Origin: Bradyrhizobium diazoefficiens
GTDB lineage: Bacteria; Pseudomonadota; Alphaproteobacteria; Rhizobiales; Xanthobacteraceae
NCBI RefSeq assembly: GCF_016616425.1
Contig: NZ_CP067101.1
Location: 2,976,001 to 3,040,000, forward strand
DNA length: 64,000 nt
Direction of reading: 5' to 3'
Positions within the stretch are counted from its first letter, which is position 1. Every line of letters starts with the position of its first letter. Under the pieces are notes generated by a model. It saw nothing but the letters and a program-made list of their open reading frames with translations. It made no database searches and was not told the DNA's origin. The translations under genes and the position numbers were made by a program. Shown in pieces: positions 1-8,592 of the stretch.

Positions 1-16
1 TGCACTCAGCACGAGC

Positions 17-691
17 CTAATGCCCGTGCCCATGATCCGGCAGCGTCACCCCAAACACCTTCACCAGATCCGCCACCTGCTCCGGCGACAGATGCCGCGG
101 GTTCGTCCCACGGAGCAGCAGATACAGCTTCGCCGTCTCCTCCAGTTCTTCCGTCGCGAACACTGCGGCTTCCAGCGTGTCGCCTGCGACCACCGGGCCG
201 TGATTGGCAAGCAACACCGATGAATATCTCCCCGCCAGTCCCTTGATCGCGTCCGCCACCGCTGGGTCGCCGGGACGATAATAGGGCACGAGCGCAGTGG
301 CGCCGCATTTCATCAGGTAATAGGCGGTCATCGGCGGCAGCGCGGCGCGCGGGTCGATCTCGGGCAGCATCGACAGCGCCACCGAATGGGTCGAGTGCAG
401 GTGCACGATCGCGCGCGCACTCCCGCGCGTGTCGTACAGCGCGGTGTGCAGCGGAACTTCCTTGGTCGGCGCATCGCCCGAAACCAGCCGGCCCTGATCG
501 TCCAGCCGCGACAGTCTTGCAGGATCGAGAAAGCCGAGCGAGGCGTTGGTCGGCGTCACCAGCCAGCCACCGCCGTCCAGCCTGACGCTGATATTGCCGG
601 ACGAGCCCGGCGTCAGTCCGCGCTCGAACAGCGACCGTCCGAAGCGGCAGATATCCTCGCGCAGCCGTGTCTCATTGTTCATGGCCGTCAT
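17..691 (-). CDS. otnC: OtnC-type 3-oxo-tetronate 4-phosphate decarboxylase (class II aldolase family)
   Basis: The 224-residue protein is a class II aldolase/adducin-fold enzyme. Visible motifs are GNISVR near residue 37, the acidic KEVPLHTALY segment, the metal-binding HLHSTHS segment, and NHGPV, in the usual order and at the usual length. In the known tetronate pathway OtnC decarboxylates 3-oxo-tetronate 4-phosphate to dihydroxyacetone phosphate. The assignment rests on the neighbours: the dehydrogenase, OtnI isomerase and OtnK kinase genes start 103 bp away on the opposite strand. The ATG at 691 (MTAMNN) or the one at 682 (MNNETR) could be the start. The frame stays open far upstream, antisense to the otn genes, but that part has no homology-like content and I excluded it. 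Other class II aldolase substrates remain possible. Confidence 0.85.
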   Translation of the reverse strand: MTAMNNETRLREDICRFGRSLFERGLTPGSSGNISVRLDGGGWLVTPTNASLGFLDPARLSRLDDQGRLVSGDAPTKEVPLHTALYDTRGSARAIVHLHSTHSVALSMLPEIDPRAALPPMTAYYLMKCGATALVPYYRPGDPAVADAIKGLAGRYSSVLLANHGPVVAGDTLEAAVFATEELEETAKLYLLLRGTNPRHLSPEQVADLVKVFGVTLPDHGHGH

Positions 692-793
692 GTCCGCTTG
701 TCTCACGCTTTGGCAGCGCGGCCAAGCCGTGTTATCGGTTCGCCGAGCCGCCAAAGGGCGGCCATCCGGGAAACGTCCACAAGGGTCAGTTGC
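692..793. promoter_or_regulatory. Divergent promoter region between otnC and the tetronate dehydrogenase gene
   Basis: These 102 bp separate divergently oriented genes of one pathway, so both promoters must lie here or just inside the genes. A GCCGCC/GGCGGC hairpin (747-752 with 757-762) is visible. No clear regulator palindrome is seen and no regulator gene adjoins, so the control mechanism is unknown. Confidence 0.4.
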
Positions 794-1711
794 ATGTCCG
801 CCTCCACGCCACAGAATCAGCGCATCGCCGTCATCGGGCTCGGCTCGATGGGATACGGCATGGCGACCTCGCTGAAGCGAGCCGGCCATACCGTCACCGG
901 CTGCGACGTCTCGGCGGATGCTGTCGCGCGTTTCGTGAAGGACGGCGGCGCGGGTGCCAGGACGCCGGCCGGGGCGGCCAAGGGCGCGGACATCGTCGTC
1001 AGCGTGGTCGTCAATGCCGCACAGACCGAGACGATCCTGTTCGGCAAGGATGGTGCCGCCGAGACCATGCCCGAAGGCAGCGTCTTCATCTCCTCCGCCA
1101 CGATGGACCCCGATGTGGCGCGGCGCCTCGCTAGGCAGCTCGAGGCGACCGGCCGGCACTACCTGGATGCGCCGATCTCCGGCGGCGCGCAGCGCGCCGC
1201 GCAAGGCGAGCTGACGATCCTGGCCTCCGGCAGTCCGGCAGCCTTTACAAAAGCGCGGCCCGCGCTCGATGCCATGGCGGCAAAGCTTTACGAGCTCGGC
1301 GATGCCGCAGGGCAAGGCGCCGCCTTCAAGATGATCAACCAGTTGCTCGCGGGCGTGCATATCGCCGCCGCGAGCGAAGCGATGGCATTCGCAGCCAGGC
1401 AGGGCCTCGACATCCGCAAGGTCTACGAGGTGATTACGGCCTCCGCCGGCAATTCCTGGATGTTCGAGAACCGCATGCCGCACGTGCTCGACGGCGATTA
1501 CGCCCCGCGCAGCGCGGTCGAGATCTTCGTCAAGGATCTCGGCATCATCCAGGACATGGCGCGCAGTGCTCGTTTCCCGGTGCCGGTCTCTGCCGCCGCA
1601 CTCCAGATGTTCTTGATGACGGCTGCAGCGGGCATGGGCCGCGATGACGACGCGTCGGTCGCGCGGATGTATGCGCAAGTCACCGGCGTGAAGCTGCCCG
1701 GCGACAAGTAA
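794..1711 (+). CDS. ltnD: NAD(P)-dependent tetronate (L-threonate-type) dehydrogenase, beta-hydroxyacid dehydrogenase family
   Basis: The 305-residue protein belongs to the 3-hydroxyisobutyrate/tartronate-semialdehyde reductase superfamily. It has an N-terminal Rossmann motif GLGSMGYGMA near residue 16, the substrate motif DAPISGG near residue 130, and a downstream Lys in the KMINQLL helix that is the family's catalytic lysine. In characterised clusters LtnD oxidises L-threonate at C2 to 2-oxo-tetronate, which OtnI, OtnK and OtnC then process to dihydroxyacetone phosphate; those three are its neighbours here. The ATG at 794 gives the family's normal length. An earlier in-frame ATG at 386 lies antisense inside otnC and is unlikely. 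Whether it prefers L-threonate, D-threonate or erythronate cannot be told from sequence. Confidence 0.82.
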   Translation: MSASTPQNQRIAVIGLGSMGYGMATSLKRAGHTVTGCDVSADAVARFVKDGGAGARTPAGAAKGADIVVSVVVNAAQTETILFGKDGAAETMPEGSVFISSATMDPDVARRLARQLEATGRHYLDAPISGGAQRAAQGELTILASGSPAAFTKARPALDAMAAKLYELGDAAGQGAAFKMINQLLAGVHIAAASEAMAFAARQGLDIRKVYEVITASAGNSWMFENRMPHVLDGDYAPRSAVEIFVKDLGIIQDMARSARFPVPVSAAALQMFLMTAAAGMGRDDDASVARMYAQVTGVKLPGDK

Positions 1712-1726
1712 GTTAAGGGGATTCCG

Positions 1727-2509
1727 ATGCCTCGTTTTGCCGCCAATCTCTCGATGATGTTCACCGAAGTGCCGTTCCTCGATCGTTTCGATGCCGCAGC
1801 CCAGGCCGGCTTCACCGCTGTCGAGTTTCTCTTTCCTTACGAGCATCCCGCCGAGGCGGTCGGCGAGCGGCTCGAGCGCAACGGCCTGACCCAGGCGCTG
1901 TTCAACCTGCCGCCGGGCGACTGGAATGCTGGCGAGAAGGGCTTTGCCGCGCTCCCCTCGCGGTTCTCCGATCTCAAGGCGAGCCTGGAGACGGCGCTGC
2001 CCTATGCCAAGGCGACTGGCGTCAAGCGCCTGCACCTGATGGCCGGCATCGCCAACCGCGGCGAGCGCATCGCGATCGAGGCCTTCTACAAATCGGTGGC
2101 CTGGGCCGCGGAATTCTTCGCACCCTACGGCATCGACATCGTGATCGAGCCGATCAATGCCCGCAACGTGCCCGGCTACTTTCTCAATGATTTCGGCTTC
2201 GCCCGCGACTTGATCCAGGAGTTGCGACTGCCGAACCTGAAGCTCCAGTTCGACATCTATCACTGCCAGATCATTCATGGCGACGTCACCATGCGGCTGC
2301 GCGAGATGATGCCGATCATCGGCCATATCCAGATCGCCAGCATCCCCTCGCGCAACGAGCCCGATGGCGAGGAGCTGAACTATCCGTTCCTGTTCACAGA
2401 GCTCGACCGCCTCGGCTACGCCGGCTTCGTCGGCTGCGAGTACAATCCGCGCGGCAAGACCACCGACGGCCTTGCCTGGTTCAAGCCTTACGCTGGAGTG
2501 AAGCCGTGA
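1727..2509 (+). CDS. otnI: 2-oxo-tetronate isomerase (hydroxypyruvate isomerase family)
   Basis: The 260-residue protein is a xylose-isomerase-like TIM barrel of the hydroxypyruvate isomerase (Hyi) family. It starts with the family N-terminus MPRFAANLSMMFTE and carries the metal/substrate segments VIEPINARNVPGYF (about residues 139-152) and QFDIYHCQ (about 178-185), and GCEYNPRG near the end. OtnI interconverts 2-oxo- and 3-oxo-tetronate in the threonate/erythronate pathway. It follows the dehydrogenase by 15 bp, with a GGGG-containing ribosome site, and its stop codon overlaps the GTG start of otnK, so the three plus-strand genes form one operon. Plain hydroxypyruvate isomerase activity is the alternative, less likely given context. 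Confidence 0.85.
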   Translation: MPRFAANLSMMFTEVPFLDRFDAAAQAGFTAVEFLFPYEHPAEAVGERLERNGLTQALFNLPPGDWNAGEKGFAALPSRFSDLKASLETALPYAKATGVKRLHLMAGIANRGERIAIEAFYKSVAWAAEFFAPYGIDIVIEPINARNVPGYFLNDFGFARDLIQELRLPNLKLQFDIYHCQIIHGDVTMRLREMMPIIGHIQIASIPSRNEPDGEELNYPFLFTELDRLGYAGFVGCEYNPRGKTTDGLAWFKPYAGVKP

Positions 2510-3780
2510 CACTTGCGTTGGGCTGCATCGCGGACGACTACACCGGGGCCTCCGACCTCGCCAACACGCTGACGCGCGCGGGCCTGCGCACCGTGCAGAC
2601 CATCGGCGTGCCCGCGGACGATCTCGCACTGCCCGATGTCGACGCGGTCGTCGTGTCGCTGAAGAGCCGCTCGATCGAAGCCGGCCTTGCCGTGTCGCGC
2701 GCGCGCGCGGCGGAGACGTGGCTGCGCAGCCGTGGCGCGCGCCACGTGCTGTTCAAGATCTGCTCGACCTTCGACTCCACCGCGTCAGGCAATATCGGCC
2801 CGGTGATGGATGCGCTCCGCGCCGATTGCGGCGAGGCGATCGTGCTGGTGACGCCGGCGTTCCCGGAGACCGGCCGCACCGTCTACCAGGGCAACCTCTT
2901 CGTCGGCGCCGTACCGTTGAACGAGAGCCCGCTGAAAGACCATCCGCTGAACCCGATGCATGATTCCAACCTGGTGCGCGTGCTCGCGCGTCAGAGCAGC
3001 GCGCAGGTCGGTCTCGTCGACCTCGCCACCGTCGCACGCGGCGCGGATGCCGTGCGGGCGCGGCTGGCCGAGCTCGCGGGCAAGGGCGTCGGCGCCGCCA
3101 TCATCGACGCCGTCTTCGACCGCGACCTCGAGACGATCGGGCTCGTGGCCGGCGAACATCGCGTGTCGGTCGGTGCCTCCGGCATCGGCCTCGGGCTTGC
3201 GCGCGCGCTGGTCTCGACGGGCAAGGTCAAGCCCGCCGCAAGCAGCGAGTCCGGAGCCGCCATTGGCGGACCTGCAGCGTGTCTTGCCGGAAGCTGCTCA
3301 CAGGCCACGCTTCAGCAGATCGCGAATGCCGAACGCATCATGCCGGTGCTTCATCTCGATCAGGACCGTATTATTACGGGAGCAAAAGAAGCGGAGCGCG
3401 CGCTCGACTGGGCGAGGCCGCGGCTTGCCGATGGCCCGGTGCTGATCGCGTCGAGCGCGAAGCCCGATGAAGTCGCTGCATTGCAGGCCCGCCACGGCCG
3501 CGATGCCGCAGGGCACGCCATCGAGCAGGCCATGGCCGATATCGCCGAAAACCTCGTGAAATCGGGCGTACGGCGGCTCATCGTCGCCGGCGGCGAGACA
3601 TCCGGGGCGGTCGTCGATCGCCTCGAAATTCCCGGCTTTCTCGTCGGCGCAGAGATCGCTGCGGGCGTTCCGGTGCTGCGCGCCGTCGGTGCTGAAGCAG
3701 GCGACATGCTGCTCGCGTTGAAGTCTGGAAACTTCGGCGGTCCCGACTTCTTCTCGGATGCGCTTAGGCTCATGCGCTGA
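2506..3780 (+). CDS. otnK: 3-oxo-tetronate 4-kinase (DUF1537 family)
   Basis: The 424-residue protein is a four-carbon acid sugar kinase of the DUF1537 family, whose N-terminal substrate-binding part begins GCIADDYTGASDLAN (residues 5-19). The C-terminal nucleotide-binding part has VAGGETSGAVV near residue 362 and a glycine-rich SGNFGGPDFF near residue 407. The family was shown to phosphorylate acid sugars, and OtnK makes 3-oxo-tetronate 4-phosphate for OtnC. It starts at a GTG whose last two bases form the stop of otnI (GTGA overlap), which indicates translational coupling. The gene is full length and closes the plus-strand operon. Confidence 0.88.
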   Translation: MTLALGCIADDYTGASDLANTLTRAGLRTVQTIGVPADDLALPDVDAVVVSLKSRSIEAGLAVSRARAAETWLRSRGARHVLFKICSTFDSTASGNIGPVMDALRADCGEAIVLVTPAFPETGRTVYQGNLFVGAVPLNESPLKDHPLNPMHDSNLVRVLARQSSAQVGLVDLATVARGADAVRARLAELAGKGVGAAIIDAVFDRDLETIGLVAGEHRVSVGASGIGLGLARALVSTGKVKPAASSESGAAIGGPAACLAGSCSQATLQQIANAERIMPVLHLDQDRIITGAKEAERALDWARPRLADGPVLIASSAKPDEVAALQARHGRDAAGHAIEQAMADIAENLVKSGVRRLIVAGGETSGAVVDRLEIPGFLVGAEIAAGVPVLRAVGAEAGDMLLALKSGNFGGPDFFSDALRLMR

Positions 3781-3948
3781 GCGCAGGGCGGCTTTAGGGC
3801 CCCATTCACTTCTTTCGGTTTCCGTGCTCGAACGGAGTCGTAGCCGAGATCTGCGCAGCTAGTCTGCTGTCTGATGTGGGCGCCGCTCCTCTTCGGTTGA
3901 TTCCTAGAGTTCCCGACGGCACCCGCGCCAGCACAACGAGACCAGATC

Positions 3949-5640
3949 ATGTTTGCCAGACTTTCCATCCGCGCCAAGATCATCAGTGTCGTGGCGTTCC
4001 TGCTGGTTGCGATGACCGGCATGGGCCTGCTCGCCGTCATGAAGATGCGTGCAATCAATGCCAACACTGTCGACATCAGCACGAACTGGATGCCGAGCGT
4101 GCGGGCGTTGGGCGATGTCCGGGCGGCCGTCATCACCTACCGTAATGTGGTCCGCGAGCACATGCTGGCGGAGACGATGGATGAAAAGCTCGCGAACGAG
4201 GAGACCGCCGGAGTCGTGATGGAGGCGTTGGCTAAAGCTCGTCAACAATACGAGCCAATGATCGCTTCGCCGGAAGAGCGCGCGCTGTACACCGAGTGGT
4301 CCAGGCTCTGGGGAGAATACCAGAAGGGCGTCGAAGAGGTGATGGAGCTGTCGCGCATGGCAATCGGCAAGGTCCCGCACGAGGCTCATGAGCTGAACAC
4401 AAAGACGGTGAACAAGATCGGGCTCCAGTCTGACGATGTCCTGCGCAAGGACATCGAACTCAACATCAAGGGTGGCGAGCAGGCCGCCCGGGATGCCGCT
4501 GACAGCTACTTCCACGCTTTCCTGCTCGTTGCGATTATGCTCGGGGCTGTTGTCGTGACCGGCACCGGCGTCAGCTTCTATCTCGTCCGCGACGTCTCCA
4601 GCAGCATCGGCTCGATCACCGAGCCGATGCAGGCGCTGGGCAAGGGCGATCTTTCGGCCGAAGTCCCGCATCGCGGCGAGAAGACCGAGATCGGCGCGAT
4701 GGCCGACGTGCTCCAGATCTTCAAGGAGGCGCTGATCGCCAAGAAGGCCGCGGACGAAGCTGCGGCCGCGGATGCCGAAGCCAAGATCGAGCGCGGCCGC
4801 CGCGTCGACAACATCACCCGCGAATTCGAAACCATGATCGGCGAGATCGTCCAGACCGTGTCGTCGGCTTCAACTCAGTTGGAGGCCTCCGCCTCGACGT
4901 TGACCTCGACCGCCGAGCGCTCGCAGAGGCTGGCCACCACGGTTGCCGGCGCTTCCGAGGAAGCCTCGACCAACGTGCAGTCGGTGGCCTCGGCGACCGA
5001 GGAGATGGCCTCGTCGGTGGGCGAGATCGGCCGTCAGGTGCAGGAATCCGCGCGGATGGCAGGCGATGCCGTCGGTCAGGCGCGGGCCACCACCGAGCGC
5101 GTCAGCGAACTGTCCAAGGCGGCCGCCCGCATCGGCGACGTCGTCGAGTTGATCAACACCATCGCCGGCCAGACCAACCTGCTTGCCCTGAACGCGACCA
5201 TCGAGGCCGCTCGGGCCGGCGAAGCCGGCCGCGGTTTTGCGGTGGTCGCCTCCGAGGTGAAGGCGCTCGCCGAGCAGACCGCGAAGGCGACCGGCGAAAT
5301 CGGTCAGCAGATCTCGGGCATCCAGGTGGCGACCAACGATTCGGTCGGCGCCATCAGGGAAATCTCCTCGACCATCGAGCGTCTCTCGGAAATCTCGTCG
5401 GCGATCGCAGCCGCGGTGGAAGAACAGGGCGCGGCGACGCAGGAGATCGCCCGCAACGTACAGCAAGCCGCGCAGGGCACCCAGCAGGTCTCCTCCAACA
5501 TCAGCGACGTGCAGCGCGGTGCGACCGAGACCGGCTCGGCCTCCTCGCAGGTGCTGTCGGCTGCGCAAATGCTGTCGAACGATTCGGGTCGGCTGAAGAG
5601 CGAGGTCAGCAAGTTCCTGGCCAACGTCCGCGCGGCGTGA
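3949..5640 (+). CDS. Methyl-accepting chemotaxis protein (transmembrane chemoreceptor)
   Basis: The 563-residue protein has the standard receptor layout. Transmembrane helix 1 lies at about residues 10-32, a periplasmic helical (4HB-type) sensor at about 33-188, transmembrane helix 2 at about 189-210, a HAMP domain to about 262, and a cytoplasmic coiled-coil signalling domain to the end. The signalling tip, which contacts CheW/CheA, is recognisable around residues 400-435 ([20 protein letters not shown]). It reports a small-molecule ligand to the flagellar chemotaxis system; the ligand is unknown. It stands alone, 168 bp after otnK, so a role in sensing tetronates is only a guess from position. 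Confidence 0.93.
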   Translation: MFARLSIRAKIISVVAFLLVAMTGMGLLAVMKMRAINANTVDISTNWMPSVRALGDVRAAVITYRNVVREHMLAETMDEKLANEETAGVVMEALAKARQQYEPMIASPEERALYTEWSRLWGEYQKGVEEVMELSRMAIGKVPHEAHELNTKTVNKIGLQSDDVLRKDIELNIKGGEQAARDAADSYFHAFLLVAIMLGAVVVTGTGVSFYLVRDVSSSIGSITEPMQALGKGDLSAEVPHRGEKTEIGAMADVLQIFKEALIAKKAADEAAAADAEAKIERGRRVDNITREFETMIGEIVQTVSSASTQLEASASTLTSTAERSQRLATTVAGASEEASTNVQSVASATEEMASSVGEIGRQVQESARMAGDAVGQARATTERVSELSKAAARIGDVVELINTIAGQTNLLALNATIEAARAGEAGRGFAVVASEVKALAEQTAKATGEIGQQISGIQVATNDSVGAIREISSTIERLSEISSAIAAAVEEQGAATQEIARNVQQAAQGTQQVSSNISDVQRGATETGSASSQVLSAAQMLSNDSGRLKSEVSKFLANVRAA

Positions 5641-5653
5641 GGCGCGCGGAGGT

Positions 5654-7171
5654 CTATGCCAACCGCCACTCCGGCACGCCATCGGCAGCCATCGTGATCT
5701 CGCCGAGCGATCCCACCGGCGTACGGTGCATATTGAGCAGATGCGCCAGGGTCGCGCCGTCGCTGGCCGGGATGCGCGCCAGCGTGCGCCGGTCGTCTTC
5801 AGTGCGCAGCATGACGACGCCGTGCTCGACCTCGCCGCCGCGGCCGTAAAGCACCGTAAAACTCTCCACCTTGCCTTTGCCGGAGACCTCGGTGACGAAT
5901 TCCGGCACCGCGCGCTTGTGACGGTCGGCCTCGCCTTGCACGCTGGTCTCCTGCGCCAGCGCCTCGCGCGGCGGCGCCTTCGAGACCACCAGCGCGTGGT
6001 GCTTGGTGACGAAGCCGCCCTGGCCGTAGAGCAGCCCGGTCCTGGCGCCGTCGCGCACACGTCGCACCATCGCGCAGGCCGCATGCGTCATGTAGGTGTT
6101 GAGCGGCGCGCCGAAGAAGGTGAGGCCGCCGGTCACGGTCGGCTGCACGTCGGCGGAAAGGCCCAGCGTCCGCCGCGCCATCTTTGGCACGCAGGGAAAG
6201 CAGCTATAGAGCTCGATTGCGTCAAATGTCTTGCCGTTGCCGTCGGCGAGGTCCATCACGCTCCCGAGTACCGCGTTCTGCGGATGGCTCTCGTAAAACT
6301 GGTCGCGCAAGAGATAGTCGCGCGGCTCCTCCGCCGAAGCGCCGCCGAGCGGGTAGACCAGCCTGTTCTCCGCGATCCCCGCTGCACGCGCCTTGGCAAG
6401 GCTGGTGAGCAGCAGCGCGCCGCCCATGTTGACGCTGGGGTTGGCGACCATGAGCTTGCTATAGGGCCAGGCGATCAGGCGATTGTCCGCGGTCGGCGTC
6501 GTGATTTCGTCCGGGGCATAGCGCCGCTTCAGCCAGGCATTGGGATTTTGCGCGGCGGCTTCCGAATAACGCGACCACAGCGTGCCGGACTCCGCCATCG
6601 CCTCGCGCGGCGTCTGACCCCAGTGCGCAGAGGACGCCGCCTCGTAGAACGGATAGACTGTGACGGGCCGGAACACGCCGAGCGTCACCGCCAGCGGCCT
6701 CTGGAACGCCGCGCCGCGCTTGGGCTCCTCGACGTCATGCGCGAACGGCGTCCATGACAGCTTTACGCCGGCACGTTCGGCCTTGGTCGCGGTCGACTGG
6801 GCCTCGGCGCCGCAGACCGCCGCCACGGTGCATTCGCCGCGTGCGATGCGCTTTGCGGCTTCGTGGAGATAGCGGATCGGGCTCTCGCCGCCGACCGGGC
6901 CGTAATGGCAATGCGAAGGCGCGATCCCGAGGCGTTGCGCCAAAAGCTTCTCCGGATCGCGGTAGCGCCAGCTCAGGAAGTTGACGACGTCGAGCGACTG
7001 CACCTCGCCGAGCAGCTTGGCGCCGGCATCCGCCTCCGCGCGCCGCAGCGCCTGTTCGAGCAGGTCGAGCGGTTCGAGGCCGTCGGTGATCTCCCTGGGA
7101 CGGTCGACGATCTCGCCGATGCCGACGATGACGGGAATGCGGTCTTCGGGGGGAGTGGTCTTCTCAGTCAT
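5654..7171 (-). CDS. Thiolase-like protein with C-terminal extension (TLP1/SCP-x-like acetyl-CoA acetyltransferase family)
   Basis: The 505-residue protein has a thiolase fold (about residues 1-400) followed by an extra C-terminal domain (about 400-505). This is the architecture of mycobacterial thiolase-like protein type 1. The helix that normally begins with the nucleophilic cysteine reads GPVGGESPIRYL here, so I cannot find the standard Cys. The ELYSCFPCVP segment corresponds to the later (D/H)CF loop of SCP-2 thiolases. It is therefore predicted to bind acyl-CoA but may not do ordinary Claisen thiolysis. It lies 35 bp downstream of the nitronate-monooxygenase-like gene on the same strand and is probably cotranscribed. 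Its substrate is unknown. Confidence 0.8.
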   Translation of the reverse strand: MTEKTTPPEDRIPVIVGIGEIVDRPREITDGLEPLDLLEQALRRAEADAGAKLLGEVQSLDVVNFLSWRYRDPEKLLAQRLGIAPSHCHYGPVGGESPIRYLHEAAKRIARGECTVAAVCGAEAQSTATKAERAGVKLSWTPFAHDVEEPKRGAAFQRPLAVTLGVFRPVTVYPFYEAASSAHWGQTPREAMAESGTLWSRYSEAAAQNPNAWLKRRYAPDEITTPTADNRLIAWPYSKLMVANPSVNMGGALLLTSLAKARAAGIAENRLVYPLGGASAEEPRDYLLRDQFYESHPQNAVLGSVMDLADGNGKTFDAIELYSCFPCVPKMARRTLGLSADVQPTVTGGLTFFGAPLNTYMTHAACAMVRRVRDGARTGLLYGQGGFVTKHHALVVSKAPPREALAQETSVQGEADRHKRAVPEFVTEVSGKGKVESFTVLYGRGGEVEHGVVMLRTEDDRRTLARIPASDGATLAHLLNMHRTPVGSLGEITMAADGVPEWRLA

Positions 7172-7206
7172 AATCTCGATTCACGATGTCAGTTGTTTCG
7201 TCATTG

Positions 7207-8340
7207 CTATTCCGCCACCAGCGCATTCATGTGCTCGACGGCTTCGGCGAACTCTTCCTTGAACTCCTGCACCACCGCGCCCGCAGATTTCACGCTGTCG
7301 ATCAGGCCGACGCCCTGGCCGACGAAATAGCTGACGAGATCGCGCGCTCTGGCGTTGCCGCCCGCCGCCGCGCGGTCGATCGAGTTGAAGGCATCGCGGC
7401 TGATGATGCTTTGCAGTGGCATCGGCAGAGCGCCGGGGCTTTCCGGCGCGCGGTCCCAGGCATCGGTCCAGACCGAGCGAAGCTGCCGCGCCGGCTTGCC
7501 GGTGCGGCCCTTCGAGCGCACCGCATCGCGCGAAGAGGCCGCGATCATCTTCTCGCGAAAGATCTCCGTGGTCTCGGCCTCGACCGTGGCCAGCCACACC
7601 GAACCAGTCCAGGCGCCGGCCGCGCCCATCGCCATGCAGGCCGCCATCTGACGGCCCGTTATGATGCCGCCGGCCGCCAGCACGGGCACGTCGCGGATCT
7701 TTTTGATCGCCTTGATCACCTCGGGTACCAGCACCATGGTCGAGACCTCGCCGCAATGGCCGCCAGCCTCGGTACCCTGCACCACGAGGATGTCGACGCC
7801 GGCCGCAACCTGGCGCAGCGCGTGCTCCTTGGCGCCGACCAGGGCGGCGACCGGCACGCCGTGCTTCTTGCCCATCTCGATCATCGCTTTCGGCGGCACG
7901 CCCAGCGCGTTGGCGATCAGGCGGATCGGATGATTGAAGGAGACCTCGAGCAGTTCCAGCGCCGTCTTGGCGTCGAAGGGCTGCGGCTGGTTGTCCGCAA
8001 CCTCAGTCGCGGTCAGCTCGATGTCGTATTTCTTCAGGAGATCGCGCGTATAGGTGCGGTGCTCCTGCGGCACGCGCGCTTGGAGGCTCTTCCAGGTGAC
8101 GTCCTTCTCGCCCGCGGTCGAGATGTTCTCGGGGATCAGCACGTCGATGCCGTAAGGTTTGCCGTCGACGTGATCGTCGATCCACTTCAACTCGCGCTCG
8201 AGCGTGTCCGGCGTGTGCACGGTCGCACCCAGAACGCCGAAGCCGCCGGCGCGGCTGACGGCGGCGACGACGTCGCGGCAATGGCTGAAGGCGAGCAGCG
8301 GGAACTCGATTCCCAGCATGTCGCAGATCGGCGATTTCAT
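7207..8340 (-). CDS. Nitronate monooxygenase / 2-nitropropane dioxygenase-like FMN enzyme
   Basis: The 377-residue protein is an FMN-binding TIM-barrel flavoenzyme of the NPD/nitronate monooxygenase family. It shows MLGIEFPLLAFSHCRD at the N-terminus, the phosphate-binding VVQGTEAGGHCGE segment near residue 190, and PVLAAGGIITGRQMAA near residue 222. Relatives oxidise nitronates or reduce enoyl-type substrates, and many sit in steroid or alicyclic acid clusters without a known substrate. The ATG at 8340 is preceded by a good GGGAGAG site. The longer upstream frame lacks family content. It is the first gene of a probable two-gene operon with the thiolase-like gene and is divergent from the Baeyer-Villiger monooxygenase. 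Confidence 0.85.
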   Translation of the reverse strand: MKSPICDMLGIEFPLLAFSHCRDVVAAVSRAGGFGVLGATVHTPDTLERELKWIDDHVDGKPYGIDVLIPENISTAGEKDVTWKSLQARVPQEHRTYTRDLLKKYDIELTATEVADNQPQPFDAKTALELLEVSFNHPIRLIANALGVPPKAMIEMGKKHGVPVAALVGAKEHALRQVAAGVDILVVQGTEAGGHCGEVSTMVLVPEVIKAIKKIRDVPVLAAGGIITGRQMAACMAMGAAGAWTGSVWLATVEAETTEIFREKMIAASSRDAVRSKGRTGKPARQLRSVWTDAWDRAPESPGALPMPLQSIISRDAFNSIDRAAAGGNARARDLVSYFVGQGVGLIDSVKSAGAVVQEFKEEFAEAVEHMNALVAE

Positions 8341-8592
8341 GGCTCTCTCCCGGCGGCCTTCGCGTTGCTGTAGTCGTTTTGCCAGCGAGGGGCGTTGGAC
8401 GCTAGCCCATCGTCGCCCGTGATGCCACGCCGGATTCGGCGGCGCACCTTGCGTGCAGGCGCCATGTCGCAGACGCTCCATTCCGCTGCACAAAATAACC
8501 GGATCAGAGCCCGCCGATTTGCCTCTTGCGCTTTCGAGACGGCGAGCAAATGCTGACAGCCAACACCAGAAACAGCGAGGGAGCGCCAGCCG
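8341..8592. promoter_or_regulatory. Divergent intergenic region between the nitronate-monooxygenase-like gene and the BVMO gene
   Basis: This 252 bp stretch separates divergent genes and should carry both promoters. GGGAGAG (minus strand) and GAGGGAG (plus strand) ribosome sites mark its two ends. I see no protein-like frame and no convincing regulator palindrome. Confidence 0.4.

Noticed and set aside
692..2629. Long minus-strand open frame extending otnC upstream by about 640 codons, antisense to the dehydrogenase, otnI and part of otnK
   Set aside because: It lies antisense to three well-supported genes, has Arg/His/Gly-rich content with no domain, and reflects third-position GC bias. The OtnC family starts at the ATG near 682-691.
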